Shown piece by piece: positions 33,738 through 45,327 of a stretch of 64,000 nucleotides of DNA. The notes under the pieces are model-generated. The model had not been told where the DNA came from. It saw only the letters and a program-made list of their open reading frames with translations, and made no database searches. How positions within the stretch are numbered: the stretch's first letter is position 1; every line of letters starts with the position of its first letter. A program made the translations under genes and the position numbers. The DNA comes from Periconia sp. R9002 (taxonomy: Eukaryota; Ascomycota; Dothideomycetes; Pleosporales; Periconiaceae): positions 1 to 64,000 of the forward strand of contig JAMAHW010000042.1 in NCBI GenBank assembly GCA_023627715.1, in the 5' to 3' direction.

Positions 33738-35429
33738 ATGTTTTCAGTGCCCGGATGGAACCTGTCCGCCAATCTCGCTACGCAGGTCGAGAAACCGAAA
33801 GCTCAAGATCCGTCAAAAGAAGGGAAGAAAGCAAAGAGGAGGAGGCAGAAGCAGGAGGACCAGATAAACGAAGGCAATGTTGGAGATTTTTTCAATAAAT
33901 TCGCTAGTGGGCAAGATGCCACTGCTGATGGTGTTAAGGAGTCTGTGGTGAATGGTACCCAGGCTCCCGCGGGCGAGGAAACGCAAGAAAAGAGAGGGAA
34001 GAAGAGGAAGAGGAAGAGCAACAAGGAAAAAAAAGAAGGAGAAAATGGGGTGGAAAAAGTTGAAACTTCGATAGGAGACAACCCTGCCCCAGTAGACTCT
34101 TCGAAAGGTGACGACGCACCGGTGCCGAAAGAGAGCGAGTCCAAGCGCGATAAAAAGAAGCGCAAGAAAGAGCAAAAGTCTACCGACTCCAAACCTACCG
34201 AGACCTCTACCTCAAACGAGATTTCAAAAGCTCCCGCACCCTTGTCCCTTCTACCTCCGGAACCCAAAGGCCTCACACCGCTTCAAAAATCCATGCGCCT
34301 CAAGCTCGCCAGTGCGCGCTTCCGCCATCTAAACGAAGCTCTCTACACTAAGCCATCCGAAGAATCACTTTCACTATTCAAACAAGACCCCACAATGTTC
34401 GAAGATTATCATCGAGGCTTTGCGCAGCAAGTTGAAGTGTGGCCGGAAAACCCTGTAGACAGTTACGTCAACACCATACTCGCCCGCGGTAAAATTCGCA
34501 CCAAGGATCCTTGGAAAGATAAGAAGCGGAAAGAGAAGAAAGGAAAATCCAACCCCAACGAAGCCGTTGACTCGACACCCAACCCTATGGAAAAGGGTCT
34601 CAAGCCGCTTCCACGAAATCTCAAATCCCATGCCACCATAGCCGACTTGGGCTGCGGCACAGCCTCACTCTCCCATCGTCTCCAACCCCATCTCAAGTCC
34701 CTGAACATGACTCTCCACTCCTTCGATCTATCCAAACCCACAGGACCTTCTGCTCCCCTCGTCACAGTTGCCGACATATCCGCGGTTCCGCTCCCGGACA
34801 ATTCCGTCGACGTGGCCATTTTCTGCCTGGCGCTCATGGGCACCAACTGGCTAGACTTCATCGATGAAGCATGGCGCATCCTACGCTGGAAAGGTGAACT
34901 CTGGGTCGCGGAGATCAAGAGTCGATTCGGCCGCGTCGAGCGCCGGAAAGCCGGCCAAGGCCCCATCAATTCCATCGGCAGTCTGCGCAAAGCAGACAAG
35001 AAGCCGAAACCCAAAAAGAAAAAAGACAAGCCGGAGGAAGAAGGAATCCAAGGTTCCGACGACGAGAAGGAGCTCGCCGAAATCGTCGATGGTCAAGAGG
35101 GTCAGGAAGGCACTGATGTTTCATCCTTCGTGGCGGTCCTTCAGAAACACGGGTTTGTCCTAGACGCATTACCAGAGCGTCAATCCGACGCCATCGACCT
35201 CTCCAACAAGATGTTCGTCAAGCTGCAGTTCGTCAAAGGAACCTCGCCGTCTCGCGGGAAAAACGCGAAGAAGGAAACTACCACCCCCAACACGTTCAAC
35301 AAAGGAGGTCTGAAGATGGGTATCAAGGGCAAGAAATTCGCCGCCGTCACGGGAGCCGATGGCGAAGGCGAAGACGACGACGAAAAGGATGCGAAGACCT
35401 TGAAGCCGTGCTTGTACAAGATCAGATAA
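33738..35429 (+). CDS. RRP8: Rrp8, 25S rRNA m1A methyltransferase
   Basis: Single exon, 563 residues. It begins MFSVPGWNLSANLATQVEK, the usual fungal N-terminus. A long basic region follows (KKAKRRRQKQE, KRGKKRKRKSNKEKK, KRDKKKRKKEQK) that fits nucleolar targeting. The Rrp8 catalytic part starts at MRLKLASARFRHLNEALYT and continues through YHRGFAQQVEVWPENPVD, the SAM-binding loop IADLGCGTA (about 302-309), FDLSKP, VADISAVPLPDNSVDVAIFCLALMGTNW and EAWRILRWKGELWVAEIKSRF. The N-terminal insertions make it longer than yeast Rrp8 (392 residues). There is an extra Lys-rich insertion after SRFGRVE. It methylates adenine in helix 25.1 of 25S rRNA in yeast. Confidence 0.94.
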   Translation: MFSVPGWNLSANLATQVEKPKAQDPSKEGKKAKRRRQKQEDQINEGNVGDFFNKFASGQDATADGVKESVVNGTQAPAGEETQEKRGKKRKRKSNKEKKEGENGVEKVETSIGDNPAPVDSSKGDDAPVPKESESKRDKKKRKKEQKSTDSKPTETSTSNEISKAPAPLSLLPPEPKGLTPLQKSMRLKLASARFRHLNEALYTKPSEESLSLFKQDPTMFEDYHRGFAQQVEVWPENPVDSYVNTILARGKIRTKDPWKDKKRKEKKGKSNPNEAVDSTPNPMEKGLKPLPRNLKSHATIADLGCGTASLSHRLQPHLKSLNMTLHSFDLSKPTGPSAPLVTVADISAVPLPDNSVDVAIFCLALMGTNWLDFIDEAWRILRWKGELWVAEIKSRFGRVERRKAGQGPINSIGSLRKADKKPKPKKKKDKPEEEGIQGSDDEKELAEIVDGQEGQEGTDVSSFVAVLQKHGFVLDALPERQSDAIDLSNKMFVKLQFVKGTSPSRGKNAKKETTTPNTFNKGGLKMGIKGKKFAAVTGADGEGEDDDEKDAKTLKPCLYKIR

Positions 35430-36436
35430 ACTACCTACCCCCTCTCTCAGTCTCATGTAGATACAAACGTTTTTGATCGGTGTATATTATCTAGGTAACT
35501 ACTTCTTTATTACGTACTGCTTAAATGAGTGCGCAACTCGTTTAAGCATAGCATTCAAGCCTCTAACGATCTTTCTCCGTCTGATCATTCGCTTCCCTTG
35601 CTTTTAAACCCCGTGTCTCGATTGTTCCCGTAAACGTCATCCATTGCACATCCGTCCCTCTCCTTCACTCCACCCTCAATCCATTAATTTCGACATATCC
35701 ACCATCTACATACCTCCATACCTCATCCGGGGGAACGATTGATGGCAGACATCGTGCGATTGCCAGTTGGGTTTCCTTCTATCCCTCCGGAGATTCTCCC
35801 CTTTCTAAAACATCGCGACATCGCACACGTCATCGTCACAAACCTATCACCACCTTGACTATATGTAGCTACCCTCTGACCATCGGTATGGAGTCGACTA
35901 CCCTACCGTTATTATGGTAGACTATTCCGTATGTATGTATACGTGTTGATTAAGTTTTCGAGGCGCTGAGGTGGGCTGGGGTTTTATTTGGGGCGTTTTT
36001 TTGTTAAGATATATCGATTGTCAAGGTAGGATAGTATGCATTGATGGGGTTGGTTGTGGTGGTAGATAGATTTTGGGAATTGTTTAGGTGTGGAGATTGG
36101 GGATGATGTAAGGATGTCACTGGCGTTTGTAGGGTAAGGTTAGGGTTTGTGTGAGGGGATGTTGGGGGAGGTGTTTCTGAATAGCGGACTTTTCCTGATA
36201 GGTAGAGAGATTATCGTTGTGTGGTTTGGGTGGAGGATGGTTTGGGTGAGGTAGATGGTAGCACTTAGTGCTATTGATTGGACTTGTCGTGACAAGCGTA
36301 TTGGGGATATTGAGAAAACTGCGGTTGAGAAGGCGGAGTCAAGCTACTGGGAACATTTGAACCCTATTGTTTAGAATGCGACCAAGTCCCCGACATCATC
36401 TTAAACCAAATATAGGTACGTGGTTAGGACACTGCG
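35430..36436. other. gene-free interval
   Basis: The 3' flank of RRP8, then G/T-rich sequence. No supported gene. Confidence 0.5.
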
Positions 36437-36793
36437 ATGCCGATTGGTCACCCTACTTCGAACCCATTGCCAAATCTGCCAACACAGCACCTTCACACCC
36501 CGCTTAAAAGCCGCATTTCACCCCCACCAAAAACCCACACTCACACTCACACGTCCAACCCCAATAACTACATCCAATCCAATCCTTGTCGACATTCCCT
36601 AACAAAAACCCTCCTCGAAAAAATTACTTCGGAAGCTTCCAAATCGCACATCACCGGTACAGACGCAGCAGCAAAAGACGCGGGGTATCGCCATTTCAAG
36701 CACTTTCTCGAATCTTACGGTCTTCAGATTTATAAGGATGATGATGTGGAAGAGGGAAGGGCTATTTTGAGAGGTATGGGGTATGGGGTTTAG
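36437..36793 (+). CDS. small hypothetical protein with a conserved-looking C-terminus
   Basis: 118 residues from the ATG at 36437. The first 50 residues are compositionally odd, with many Pro and a His-Thr run (THTHTHT), and could be partly intronic or non-coding. The last 65 residues read like a compact helical protein (LTKTLLEKITSEASKSHITG, DAAAKDAGYRHFKHFLESYG, VEEGRAILRGMGYGV). I do not recognise a family. It stands alone between RRP8 and the LPMO gene. Confidence 0.45.
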   Translation: MPIGHPTSNPLPNLPTQHLHTPLKSRISPPPKTHTHTHTSNPNNYIQSNPCRHSLTKTLLEKITSEASKSHITGTDAAAKDAGYRHFKHFLESYGLQIYKDDDVEEGRAILRGMGYGV

Positions 36794-38452
36794 GTGGTAC
36801 AGGTAATGGGATTGTTGAGTTTAGGACGCACTTTGCTTGTTCAACGCTTATGGTGTAGCAGATAGTGCTAGCAATGCAATGGCGATAGCAATGACATATC
36901 ATTACACTCCAGACTAACATGTCAGACACATCGTTTTGTTTTGTTTTCTACGTTTCTTGCTGATGCGTCAAGGAGTCACAACTCCTACTTTGACCTTCCC
37001 GACTTCGATATAAGAGTGATGGTAGTTTTAATGCCATCCATACTGTGGAAAGATAGCCATTGTACTACCGAGTATTCAATCGACAGAGTGTCTAATATGA
37101 AGCCGGTCATGAAAGTATGACGTGGGTGTAATGGCATCGATAGCTGCGCATGATTAGAAACACTACTCTGCATCCAAAGAGCAAAGTTTGATATCACCGA
37201 ATATAGAGATACGATCCAATCAATACCGCCCACAAAACTGAAATAGTACACTTCCACTCTCGCAACGGGCAGCATTGCATATACAAACCCGAATCCCCAT
37301 ATACGCGTGCGTACTGTTGTTTCCTCGCGCATCTTTATCGGATCATCAGACTTCGGTAAGCGGCTGTCCTTTAATATATTAAATCGAGCGAACCTGGATT
37401 GTCTATACCCGTGCCGCGGTCGAGAACGTATTCACTTGCTAACCGATCTAGGGCGATCAGCGCCTGACAACGTAACTAAGCTTTTACCCCAGATTTACAT
37501 CGCTTGTAAACTGGGGAAAGAAAGTTTTCTGTGGAGAGGTATTAATGATTTCCCGTACTGTAAGAGAAGCACCTGGATGTCGATGGATCCCCCTTCCTCT
37601 CGCCACTTCCCTATCCGGTATCCGGCGTGATAGGGAGGCATGTGATCGTACTCTATCATACCTTTGCATTTCAATGGATGCCGAGCTCGTGGTATGAAGT
37701 TTTTTCTCTCTAACTATTATGCTGCCATTGGCTTTATACGCGCTTTTCACACATCGTAGCATCCTGATTTTGAGTCCCTCTTCTGGCCTTTAGTGTCAGC
37801 ACCAATCATGAATGCACGAGCTCGTTCATTCCTCTACACTATCATACATAGTCTTGCAAGCTGCTTATCGTCTCTTCAACCCCAGGATCGAGATATCACA
37901 TGGCACTTTCACCGTTACCGGTACCCCAGGATTAGGCACTCCGGCTATTTAAATCCCTGCGCGGCTTCATTTAAGCCTCGCGTTTCCGGAAACATCAACC
38001 GTCGGATCACCCAAACTCGCAATGGTAAAAACATCGTGATTGGTCTGACAACTTACTTCTTCTGCATAGTCACAAAATGCGACCAGGATGTGACCGAAGA
38101 AGATTTTGTGCTTTTGCTTGGTCCGTCGCTTGAACGAAGCGATGCTTGAGTACGCGTGTGAACTGTGGAGAACCTGGCTGTGTACGAGCTTTTTGGGGTT
38201 AGTATATATTAATAAATGGAAAGTCGGGTATATAAAAATGGTGATAATATTGAGTTTCGTCACGAGTGAGGTGGGAAAGAGGGTGTGGACGCATCTATGT
38301 AGAGATTGTTAGACCAAGATATATAAGATAGTAGCGCCAGTGCTCCAGGCGTTACTACTATATTCTTGTGTCTATCAAACCTCTACTTCATACGATAGTA
38401 ATTAATAGTTGGCTCTTGATACCAATTATCGTTGACTGGGACCCTAATCAAC
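36794..38452. other. gene-free interval upstream of the LPMO gene
   Basis: 1.66 kb with no supported gene. Short open frames overlap on both strands without protein character. The promoter of the downstream LPMO gene must be in its right part. Confidence 0.5.
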
Positions 38453-39622
38453 ATGAAGTTATCCACAGTGATCACCGCTGCTTCAGTGCTATCCTTTGCG
38501 TCCGCGCATGGAGGAGTAGGCCAATACATCGTCGGAGCCACCACTTACAAAGGGTAAGAATCTATATGAATCCCACGTGGCTGAACCATAAAAAGCTAAC
38601 ATCTAAATAGATGGGAACCATACAACTCTGCTTCTGGGCAATCATCTATTCAAAGACAATACGCCTCATTCGACCCCATCCTTACCGCAGGTCTTAGTGT
38701 ACGCTCTTCTATCTTTTGTTCCTGTCTGTTTCTACCCCTAACCCAACACTGACACTATCTCTAGACGGTCAACATCCGCTGCAATAACGCCGGCATCCTA
38801 GGAACAGGTCCCATCGGAACAGTCGCGGCAGGTGGTAGCATCAAAGCTCACTGGACGCAATGGACGCACCGACCAGCTTCAGTGCTTGTCTACATGGCGA
38901 AGTGCCCATCTTCTGGGTGTAATGGTTGGGACGGTAGCGGCAAGGTATGGTTCAAGATCGACCAACAAGGACTTGTTTCTGGAACACAAAACGCTGGAGT
39001 TTGGGCGGGAGATACGATTTTGGACACTTTGAACTGGACCTCGACAGTTCCGGCGAGCTTGCAGGCGGGCGATTATTTGGTCAGACACGAGCTAATTGCC
39101 GTACACCAAGCAAATAACCCTCAATGTGAGTCCCTTCTGCTTCCTTTTCTTAGTTTTCATCGCTGTAGTCCCTCATTGCGCAATTACATAGGCTAACAGA
39201 GGTCAAAACCATCAGTCTACCCCGAATGTGCTCAATTCACAGTAACAGGCAGCGGCACTGCCTCTCCACCAAGCTCTTACCTGGTCTCTTTTCCCGGGGC
39301 ATACTCTGCCTCCGATCCAGGAATTAACTTCAATATCGACAGCGATGCCGCCAAAGTCGCAACCACGTATCCTATCCCAGGCCCCAGCGTCTGGACTGGT
39401 GGATCTGGCGGCGGCCAAGAGCCTGCCCCGACAACGACAGCAGCCTCACCATCGACAACTCTTGTCACGAGCACCACTGCGACGTCGGCGCCGACAAGCC
39501 CTCCCGCATGTTCGGCAGCGAAGTACGCACAGTGCGGTGGAAAGGGTTTCGGTGGATGTACGACATGCGATACCGGCCTTACTTGCAAGTCAAGCGGAGA
39601 GTACTACTCCCAATGTCTGTAG
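38453..39622 (+). CDS. AA9 lytic polysaccharide monooxygenase with CBM1
   Basis: Copper enzyme that oxidatively cleaves cellulose or related glucans outside the cell. Exons 38453-38553, 38611-38698, 38765-39125 and 39216-39622; introns of 57, 66 and 90 bp keep frame, giving 318 residues. The signal peptide MKLSTVITAASVLSFASA is followed directly by His19, the N-terminal copper ligand. The second brace His lies in WTQWTHRPASVLVYMAKC. C-terminal AA9 blocks are DYLVRHELIAVH and FYPECAQFTVTGSG; the latter supplies the Gln and Tyr near copper. A Pro/Ser/Thr/Ala linker leads to a CBM1 module with Cys spacing AQCGGKGFGGCTTCDTG, ending CKSSGEYYSQCL. All hallmark residues are present. Confidence 0.94.
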
Positions 39623-40577
39623 ATGGAGGCATGACATGGTGAGGTAGGGGCAATCGGGCCATATTTCTGTTAATGCGGAGATACTTAGAAGTTTAAATAT
39701 TATAATATCATGTGATACAGTCTTGACTACCACTGCTTGTTTTTCAGAAAGTAATGCCGCAATTGAGATATGAACGGATTCCTCGGGGCGCGTTTTGCTT
39801 CTTCGGACGCTAAGTTTGACATGTGTCAACTTTGTGTTGGTATTGCGAAGGCTTACAGGGCTGAGAATCCTGTCAAAAGTGTTCCAAGCTAAGTTTTCCT
39901 CTCATGCGCAAGTTGAGTTGTACCTTCATGTCTGAACTATCGTAAGGTGATGAGCGAACGGCGCTACGAGTCATGTTAATTTATGACGGGGGTTTTTGAA
40001 ACTGACAACCATCCACCAGCATCTGGTCAGTTGCAAAAAATGTTCGAAATGAAAAATTAATTCAGTGAGCTCTCTTTATTACTGCAATATTCAAGTCTGT
40101 ATGAGAAAGAACCGCCAACATGAGACAACCAAAGTCTGGGGTCAAGAGAAGCATAGCGCTAAATTATAGGGTGGGTTTATGGCTTGCAGGATCATCCCAA
40201 GAGCAGTCACTCCCAGATTTGTCCGCATAGGGCTTCAAGCCATCTCGGCCCGACTGTAAGACAAAATCTTGGCATTCCTAAAGGCCCTATTGGGGAAGTT
40301 TAGTCTAATCCATTGAAAGGACTTTCATATATAAGAACTACCAGTAGTATCAGGAAAATCATTCCACATTCATTCTATCCATTTCGATCAACTCATTGCA
40401 TTCAACTTTCTATACGGGCAACTGGTTTGCTTTGCTTCAAGTTACAGTGGGTTTCTTCCACCATACATTACTCCCGTGATAGGCTTTCTGCGCATTAAGA
40501 CTAAATCAACTTATTTAGATTTTTAATTCAAGAAAACATTCCCGGTGGCTATCTGAAAACCAAAAACAACCAACAAG
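39623..40577. other. gene-free interval
   Basis: The 3' flank of the LPMO gene and upstream region of the next secreted protein. A TATA-like ATATATAAG lies near 40327. No gene was seen. Confidence 0.5.
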
Positions 40578-41120
40578 ATGAAATTCGACATCAACAGCAC
40601 CATCCTCACCCTCATCGCTATCTCCTCCTATACATCAGCTGCGCCGATCGGGGAGAAGCGACAAGTGGGCCAACAAAAAGGTCCAGGATTGGTAATCGAC
40701 AAGGGAATCGGGCCTGGGCTTGGAAACTTTGAGCAGAGTGGCGCGAAGGAGCGCCGGCAGATCACGAACGACCTTATTGGGACAGCCATCGGAGACGAGA
40801 TCGGAAACAGACTCGGCAAGGCACTTGGGGGCAAGGTCGGAAAGAGACAGGTTACGAACGATCTTATTGGGACTGCGCTTGGGGATGCTATTGGAAACAA
40901 ATTGGGAAACGCACTTCAGGGTAAGGTTGGGAAGAGGCAGGATGGGCAGCGAGTGGGACTTGACGTTGGAGCCGAAATCGGGAAACAGATCACTAATGGA
41001 CTGAACTTGGGTTTCGGAAAAAATGGAAAGCGACAAGTTGAGGGGATTGTGCCAGTCGATGGCCTTGAAGCCACTAAAGGTGCGCTTAGGGATAAACTAG
41101 ACAACAAGGCTCAGGGTTAA
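40578..41120 (+). CDS. secreted repeat protein with periodic Kex2-type sites
   Basis: Single exon, 180 residues. The signal peptide spans about 1-21 (ISSYTSAA-PIG). Dibasic sites occur at residues 27-28, 59-60, 89-90, 119-120 and 151-152, spaced 32, 30, 30 and 32 residues. Every one is followed by Gln, which could cyclise to pyroglutamate after cleavage. Two central 30-residue units are close copies (starting ITNDLIGTAIGDEIGNRLGK and VTNDLIGTALGDAIGNKLGN) and are Gly-zipper-like and amphipathic. The flanking units are diverged. This is the layout of Kex2-processed repeat proteins, which in fungi are precursors of pheromones, surface peptides or ribosomal peptide products. No modifying enzyme genes are adjacent. 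No cysteines are present. Function unknown. Confidence 0.82.
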   Translation: MKFDINSTILTLIAISSYTSAAPIGEKRQVGQQKGPGLVIDKGIGPGLGNFEQSGAKERRQITNDLIGTAIGDEIGNRLGKALGGKVGKRQVTNDLIGTALGDAIGNKLGNALQGKVGKRQDGQRVGLDVGAEIGKQITNGLNLGFGKNGKRQVEGIVPVDGLEATKGALRDKLDNKAQG

Positions 41121-41596
41121 GTGAAAAATTTACAACATTTCCGCGAGATAATCGTGATTGCTGTTGGCAAAAAGTTGATAAAGTGTTCGCAAGGGCAGCC
41201 TTATGAGATGACTCCTACTCGAAAGTCTACTGTCTCTATCAAAACAATCATCATATTTTCAACTTACTTATTTGCTGCTTGTGAACAGTTCAGTTGCACG
41301 GATTGCAGATATTCCATGCTGTAAACTCTCTTCCCGCTCTGCAACATGAGCACCAAGAATCGATTCAAAAAAAAATCGTCTCATGAGAAAACATGGTACG
41401 CATTTTAACTGCAGCAGATGACTGAACCTTGGGTATTTATGTTAAAAACCATCAGATGGCTGGAAAATGATCTCACGCGCGCGTTCTTGGAACAAGAGCG
41501 CTCTCAGTACCCAAAATCCTGTTGATGATTAGGACTCTATTATATATAAGCCAGAGTAAACAAAATGCTTACTATATTATATCCGTTATAACAATG
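41121..41596. other. gene-free interval
   Basis: 3' flanks of two convergent genes. AT-rich, with nothing else seen. Confidence 0.5.
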
Positions 41597-44500
41597 TTAC
41601 TTACGCAAATTGCTTTTGGATATTCTGAAGTTCCTCTGCTCGCGGATGTTCTTCCAGAGCCAACTATGAGCACTGCTCTGTTGATTAACCCATTCCACGA
41701 ACCGTCTCTTAGCAGCAGAGCTCTCAAACTTCAACTCATCTAGAGTCATAGTTTCTACCACCATCTCGATAGACTCGCAATCTCCCAGACCATATCTCTG
41801 AGCTTTCCATTCTTGTATCATGTTCGCGATAGCCCTATGCCCATTGACCCATGCTCTATATATTGTCCGGCGATAATTCACGTTGGTTCGTCCTCGAACC
41901 TCTGCACCAGCTTCCAGCAAAAATGTGACCATATCTAAACGCCCATGTTCGGCTGCACCTTCAATCGCTGTTCTACCCTCACAATCTCCGGGAGGCTCAT
42001 TGACATCGACTCCGTGTTTGAGAAGGATTGATAGGTTTTTGAAGTTACCAGAGATTGCAGCGAACTGGGTAGCTGTTGCTCCGTGGGAAACAGCCGGACT
42101 CGCAAATGGTGTAGCTCCCTTATGTAAAAGAAGCTCGAGAAGTGCATTATCTGATAACTTTGCGCTATACTGAAGAGGTGTATGATAAGTTGTATACGGT
42201 GTGGATATAGCTGGTGCGTTTGGTTCAGCTCCTAGTCTGAGGAGATTTGCCGCCAACTCCAGTCTCCCATAATTCGAAGCGGTTTGGAGCAAAGATGATT
42301 CACCAGGGTTTATCCAGTTAACGTCCAATCCTTTCTCCAGACTTGGAAGTACCGAAACATGATCAAAGCGTTGGATCATCGTCGTACTCGCTGCAAACAG
42401 TGCTCTTTTCCATTCCAATTCATCATCGACGCCTTCAGGTCTGTCGCAAGCATTGATCAGTGTATTGAAAACGTGATTCTCAGGAATGTAATTGATTTCC
42501 ATCAAAGCACAACCTATTTCGAAATCATTTCGATTTTGGTTGAGAGGCGTCTCGTATGGCTTTGCCCCGGCTTCGAGAAAAATGTCTAGCATATCGAAGT
42601 AGCTCATGCTACAGGCATATGCCAATCCTGTAGAAGCATATCTATGAGGAAGAGCCCCAAGGGTTATGCTAGCTTGTGTGAGAAATGTTCGCAAGCATCC
42701 TGAATCATGTTGGAAGATGACCGCTTCCAAGACATCAACGTCAAAGACAACCGTTGGATCAAGCGCTGGAAGCTTCCTAATAAGCTGGAAGCCGGTTTTG
42801 AAACCAAAGTTGCGTACGCAATCGGCCGGTATATCTGACGGAAAGTCCGCGGTTGATATGAAATCCCGAATGACTCTGCCAACAAGTTTTGAATTCCGTC
42901 CTTCAATTGCCGATTTCAATAGATCATAGTCTGTAAACTGTGCGATGTTTGGATTATCCTGGATCAGCTTTTCAAAAATGACGGAAGATCCTGATTCCAG
43001 CGCCAATATCAAGATTGGCTGACCAGCAAGATATTTTAGATCATATAATTCGTGGTCAACAGTCTCCTCGCTAACTATGTCCACGTGTGCGCCTGCGTCG
43101 AGAAGGTGTTGGACGATGATTTCATTTTCTCGATATACCGCAATCTGTAGAGGGGAAAGAGATCCGCAGTGTTGATTGACATCAGCCCCGTTGTTTATCA
43201 AGAAAACCACTGTGTTTACGTCACCCTTATCCGTTGCAAGGTGAAGGATGGGCATCATTTTAAAGCGCTCTGGCAGGCCCCGCATGGGAATTGGAAATGT
43301 TAAAAGATGAGATACACTATCCTTATCATTCTTGAGACTTTTCGGGACGGCAGTGAGACTTGCGCCCATGTCATGTAACGTGCTGACTCGATCCAAATCT
43401 TCCGACATATAAGCAGCGGACAAGACACCACCAAGTCTAGCCGAGTTTAACTCGTGATCATTCGAAAAAAATCTTAAGACTTCTGAGAACATTGCGTAGC
43501 TCTTTTGAAGAGCGGCAAATTCTAGTAGCATCCATGGCTCTTCATGAATTTGAACGCGAATTTCGTGGGCTTGAGTGATCAAAAATCGGAAAGACTCAAC
43601 ATCGCCGTAGATTATTGCAAATTGCAAGGCAGATATGGTAATACGAGGAACTCGGTGTCCGAATTGGGGCCTGGGAGTAAGAAGTTTTCGAGCCAAGTTG
43701 AATCTTCCATAACTGGCGGCAACCTCGAGTAAATTTTCGTATTTTTCATCTTTCCCCCAGTGATCTCTCCAAAGGATTAACTTGTGTGCACGTCCACAGC
43801 CAGCAGGATTCTGTGACCCCTGATTGGTGTCGATACCGCAAGCGACCAGATTGCCATCCGATGATATACCATTATTTTCATCGTAAATCCAGTTAATACC
43901 GGCGAATTTGGCATGGCGCTGAACTACGATGTCAGATTGGTTGCCATTTGCGCCGTGGTTGAGCAAAAATTCTAGAGCCGCTTCGCTGTCCGTTTCAATT
44001 GAAAGTTGCAATGCTGATATCGAAACAAACTGTCCGGGGATTTTTATCTTTTCGTGGATGCTCCATCCGCTAGCTAGTATCATCTTCAACAGAGGAATAT
44101 TGGAATGCCTTATTGCAGGATCCACAAGTTTTTCTAGAAGTGCCGTCGCAGCAACCAGCTTCTGATGTACCAAACTCTGAAGCAACAAACGGTTCTGGTA
44201 TTCACGAAGCAACTCAACAGTGGCGGAGCAAATGGTACCATCATGTTTGTCGAAGTTGTTGGAGATAAGATGTGTCGCGTACTTGAGGAATTCCAACTGA
44301 GAGGATCTCGTCGTAAGATCTTGAAAAGCTGTGATCTCAATTTTTGAGGCGCCATTTTGACTCGGTGGCACATAATTTGTAGGATCAAGACAAGCCGGAT
44401 GGTACGAGACACCTAACAACCCTGATGTGAGGTACAGAGAGCAAAGGATGTCGTCGTACCACTCTCTTATCTTCGAACCTCTTTTGACCCTTATGAGGTC

Positions 44501-45189
44501 ACCGTTATGGTTGTTTATTGTAGATGGTGCAACCGAATGATCATAAACGTGATTTTGTGGTAAAGTAAGGAGATCTCCGCCCCCTGCACTCATAGGCCAA
44601 ACGGTGGCAATGAATTGATGCCACGGTGTTGCTTCGGCTAACTCAAGAAGAAGATCATCTGTCCAAGCCAGACGTGTCGGCTGCTGAAGTGAATGAGAAG
44701 CATTAGGAACTTTTTTGTTCCCGTTGTCTAGAGCCACTGGTGAGCGTGGCGGGGTATATAAGTGAATCCCAGGCGGCGTCGGAAGGCTACCTCGACAGAC
44801 AAGACGGTCAAATGTTGATTCATATCCTTGTCGTGCTATCTCTTTTCTGACCTTGCGGTCTTCAATTCGCTCGCCTCGTATTTCTACTGTCGTTTGGCAT
44901 CCATCGAGTTGTCTTGCACGGTAGCGTGATGCTATAAATTTCCAGTCGTCTGATTTTGAATACTTGTTGATGCGCCACGCCTTCAGCCGTCTTTCATATT
45001 GACCTTTGCTGATGATACTCATATTAGCGACACTGTCCAAGAGATTTTTGAATAAACATACGTGCGTACAAAACCAGCAGAGGTTTGCATTGCGGTCACG
45101 ACCTCAGCGAGAGATTTCGTTCTATACAGACGGACTATTTCGGCCTTATGGTTTTCCCATTCACGATCTTCCAAAACTCGCTTTGACAT
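41597..45189 (-). CDS. Clr5-domain ankyrin-repeat protein
   Basis: Exons 45189-45062 and 45008-41597. The 53-bp intron (GTATGT, branch CGCTAATA, ATCAG) joins as R-T-K-G-Q-Y-E, giving 1179 residues. The first 55 residues form a Clr5 domain (DREWENHKAEIVRLYRTKSL, then YERRLKAWRINKYSK), a putative DNA-binding module named after fission-yeast Clr5 and common in ascomycete accessory proteins. The rest is a long alpha-helical solenoid with ankyrin repeats, clear at HLATDKGDVNTVVFLINNGA, PLQIAVYRENEIIVQHLLDA, LQTASNYGRLELAANLLRLG, TPLQYSAKLSDNALLELLLH, TQFAAISGNFKNLSILLKHG and AIEGAAEHGRLDMVTFLLEA. The splice unites two frames that would otherwise be annotated separately. Role unknown. Confidence 0.88.
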
Positions 45190-45327
45190 GATAACCACGT
45201 ATTCAGCCTTGCTGTGTAAGGGTCGACTCCCACTACAAGGTAGCACGAATGAAATCGAGTAAAAATTTGGTGAAAAGGAGATTTCGCTGGGTAGACTGAA
45301 TATTGTATGCGTGATCAAGAAGAACCA

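Noticed and set aside
34463..35029. 188-residue antisense frame within RRP8
   Set aside because: Shadow of the conserved methyltransferase frame.
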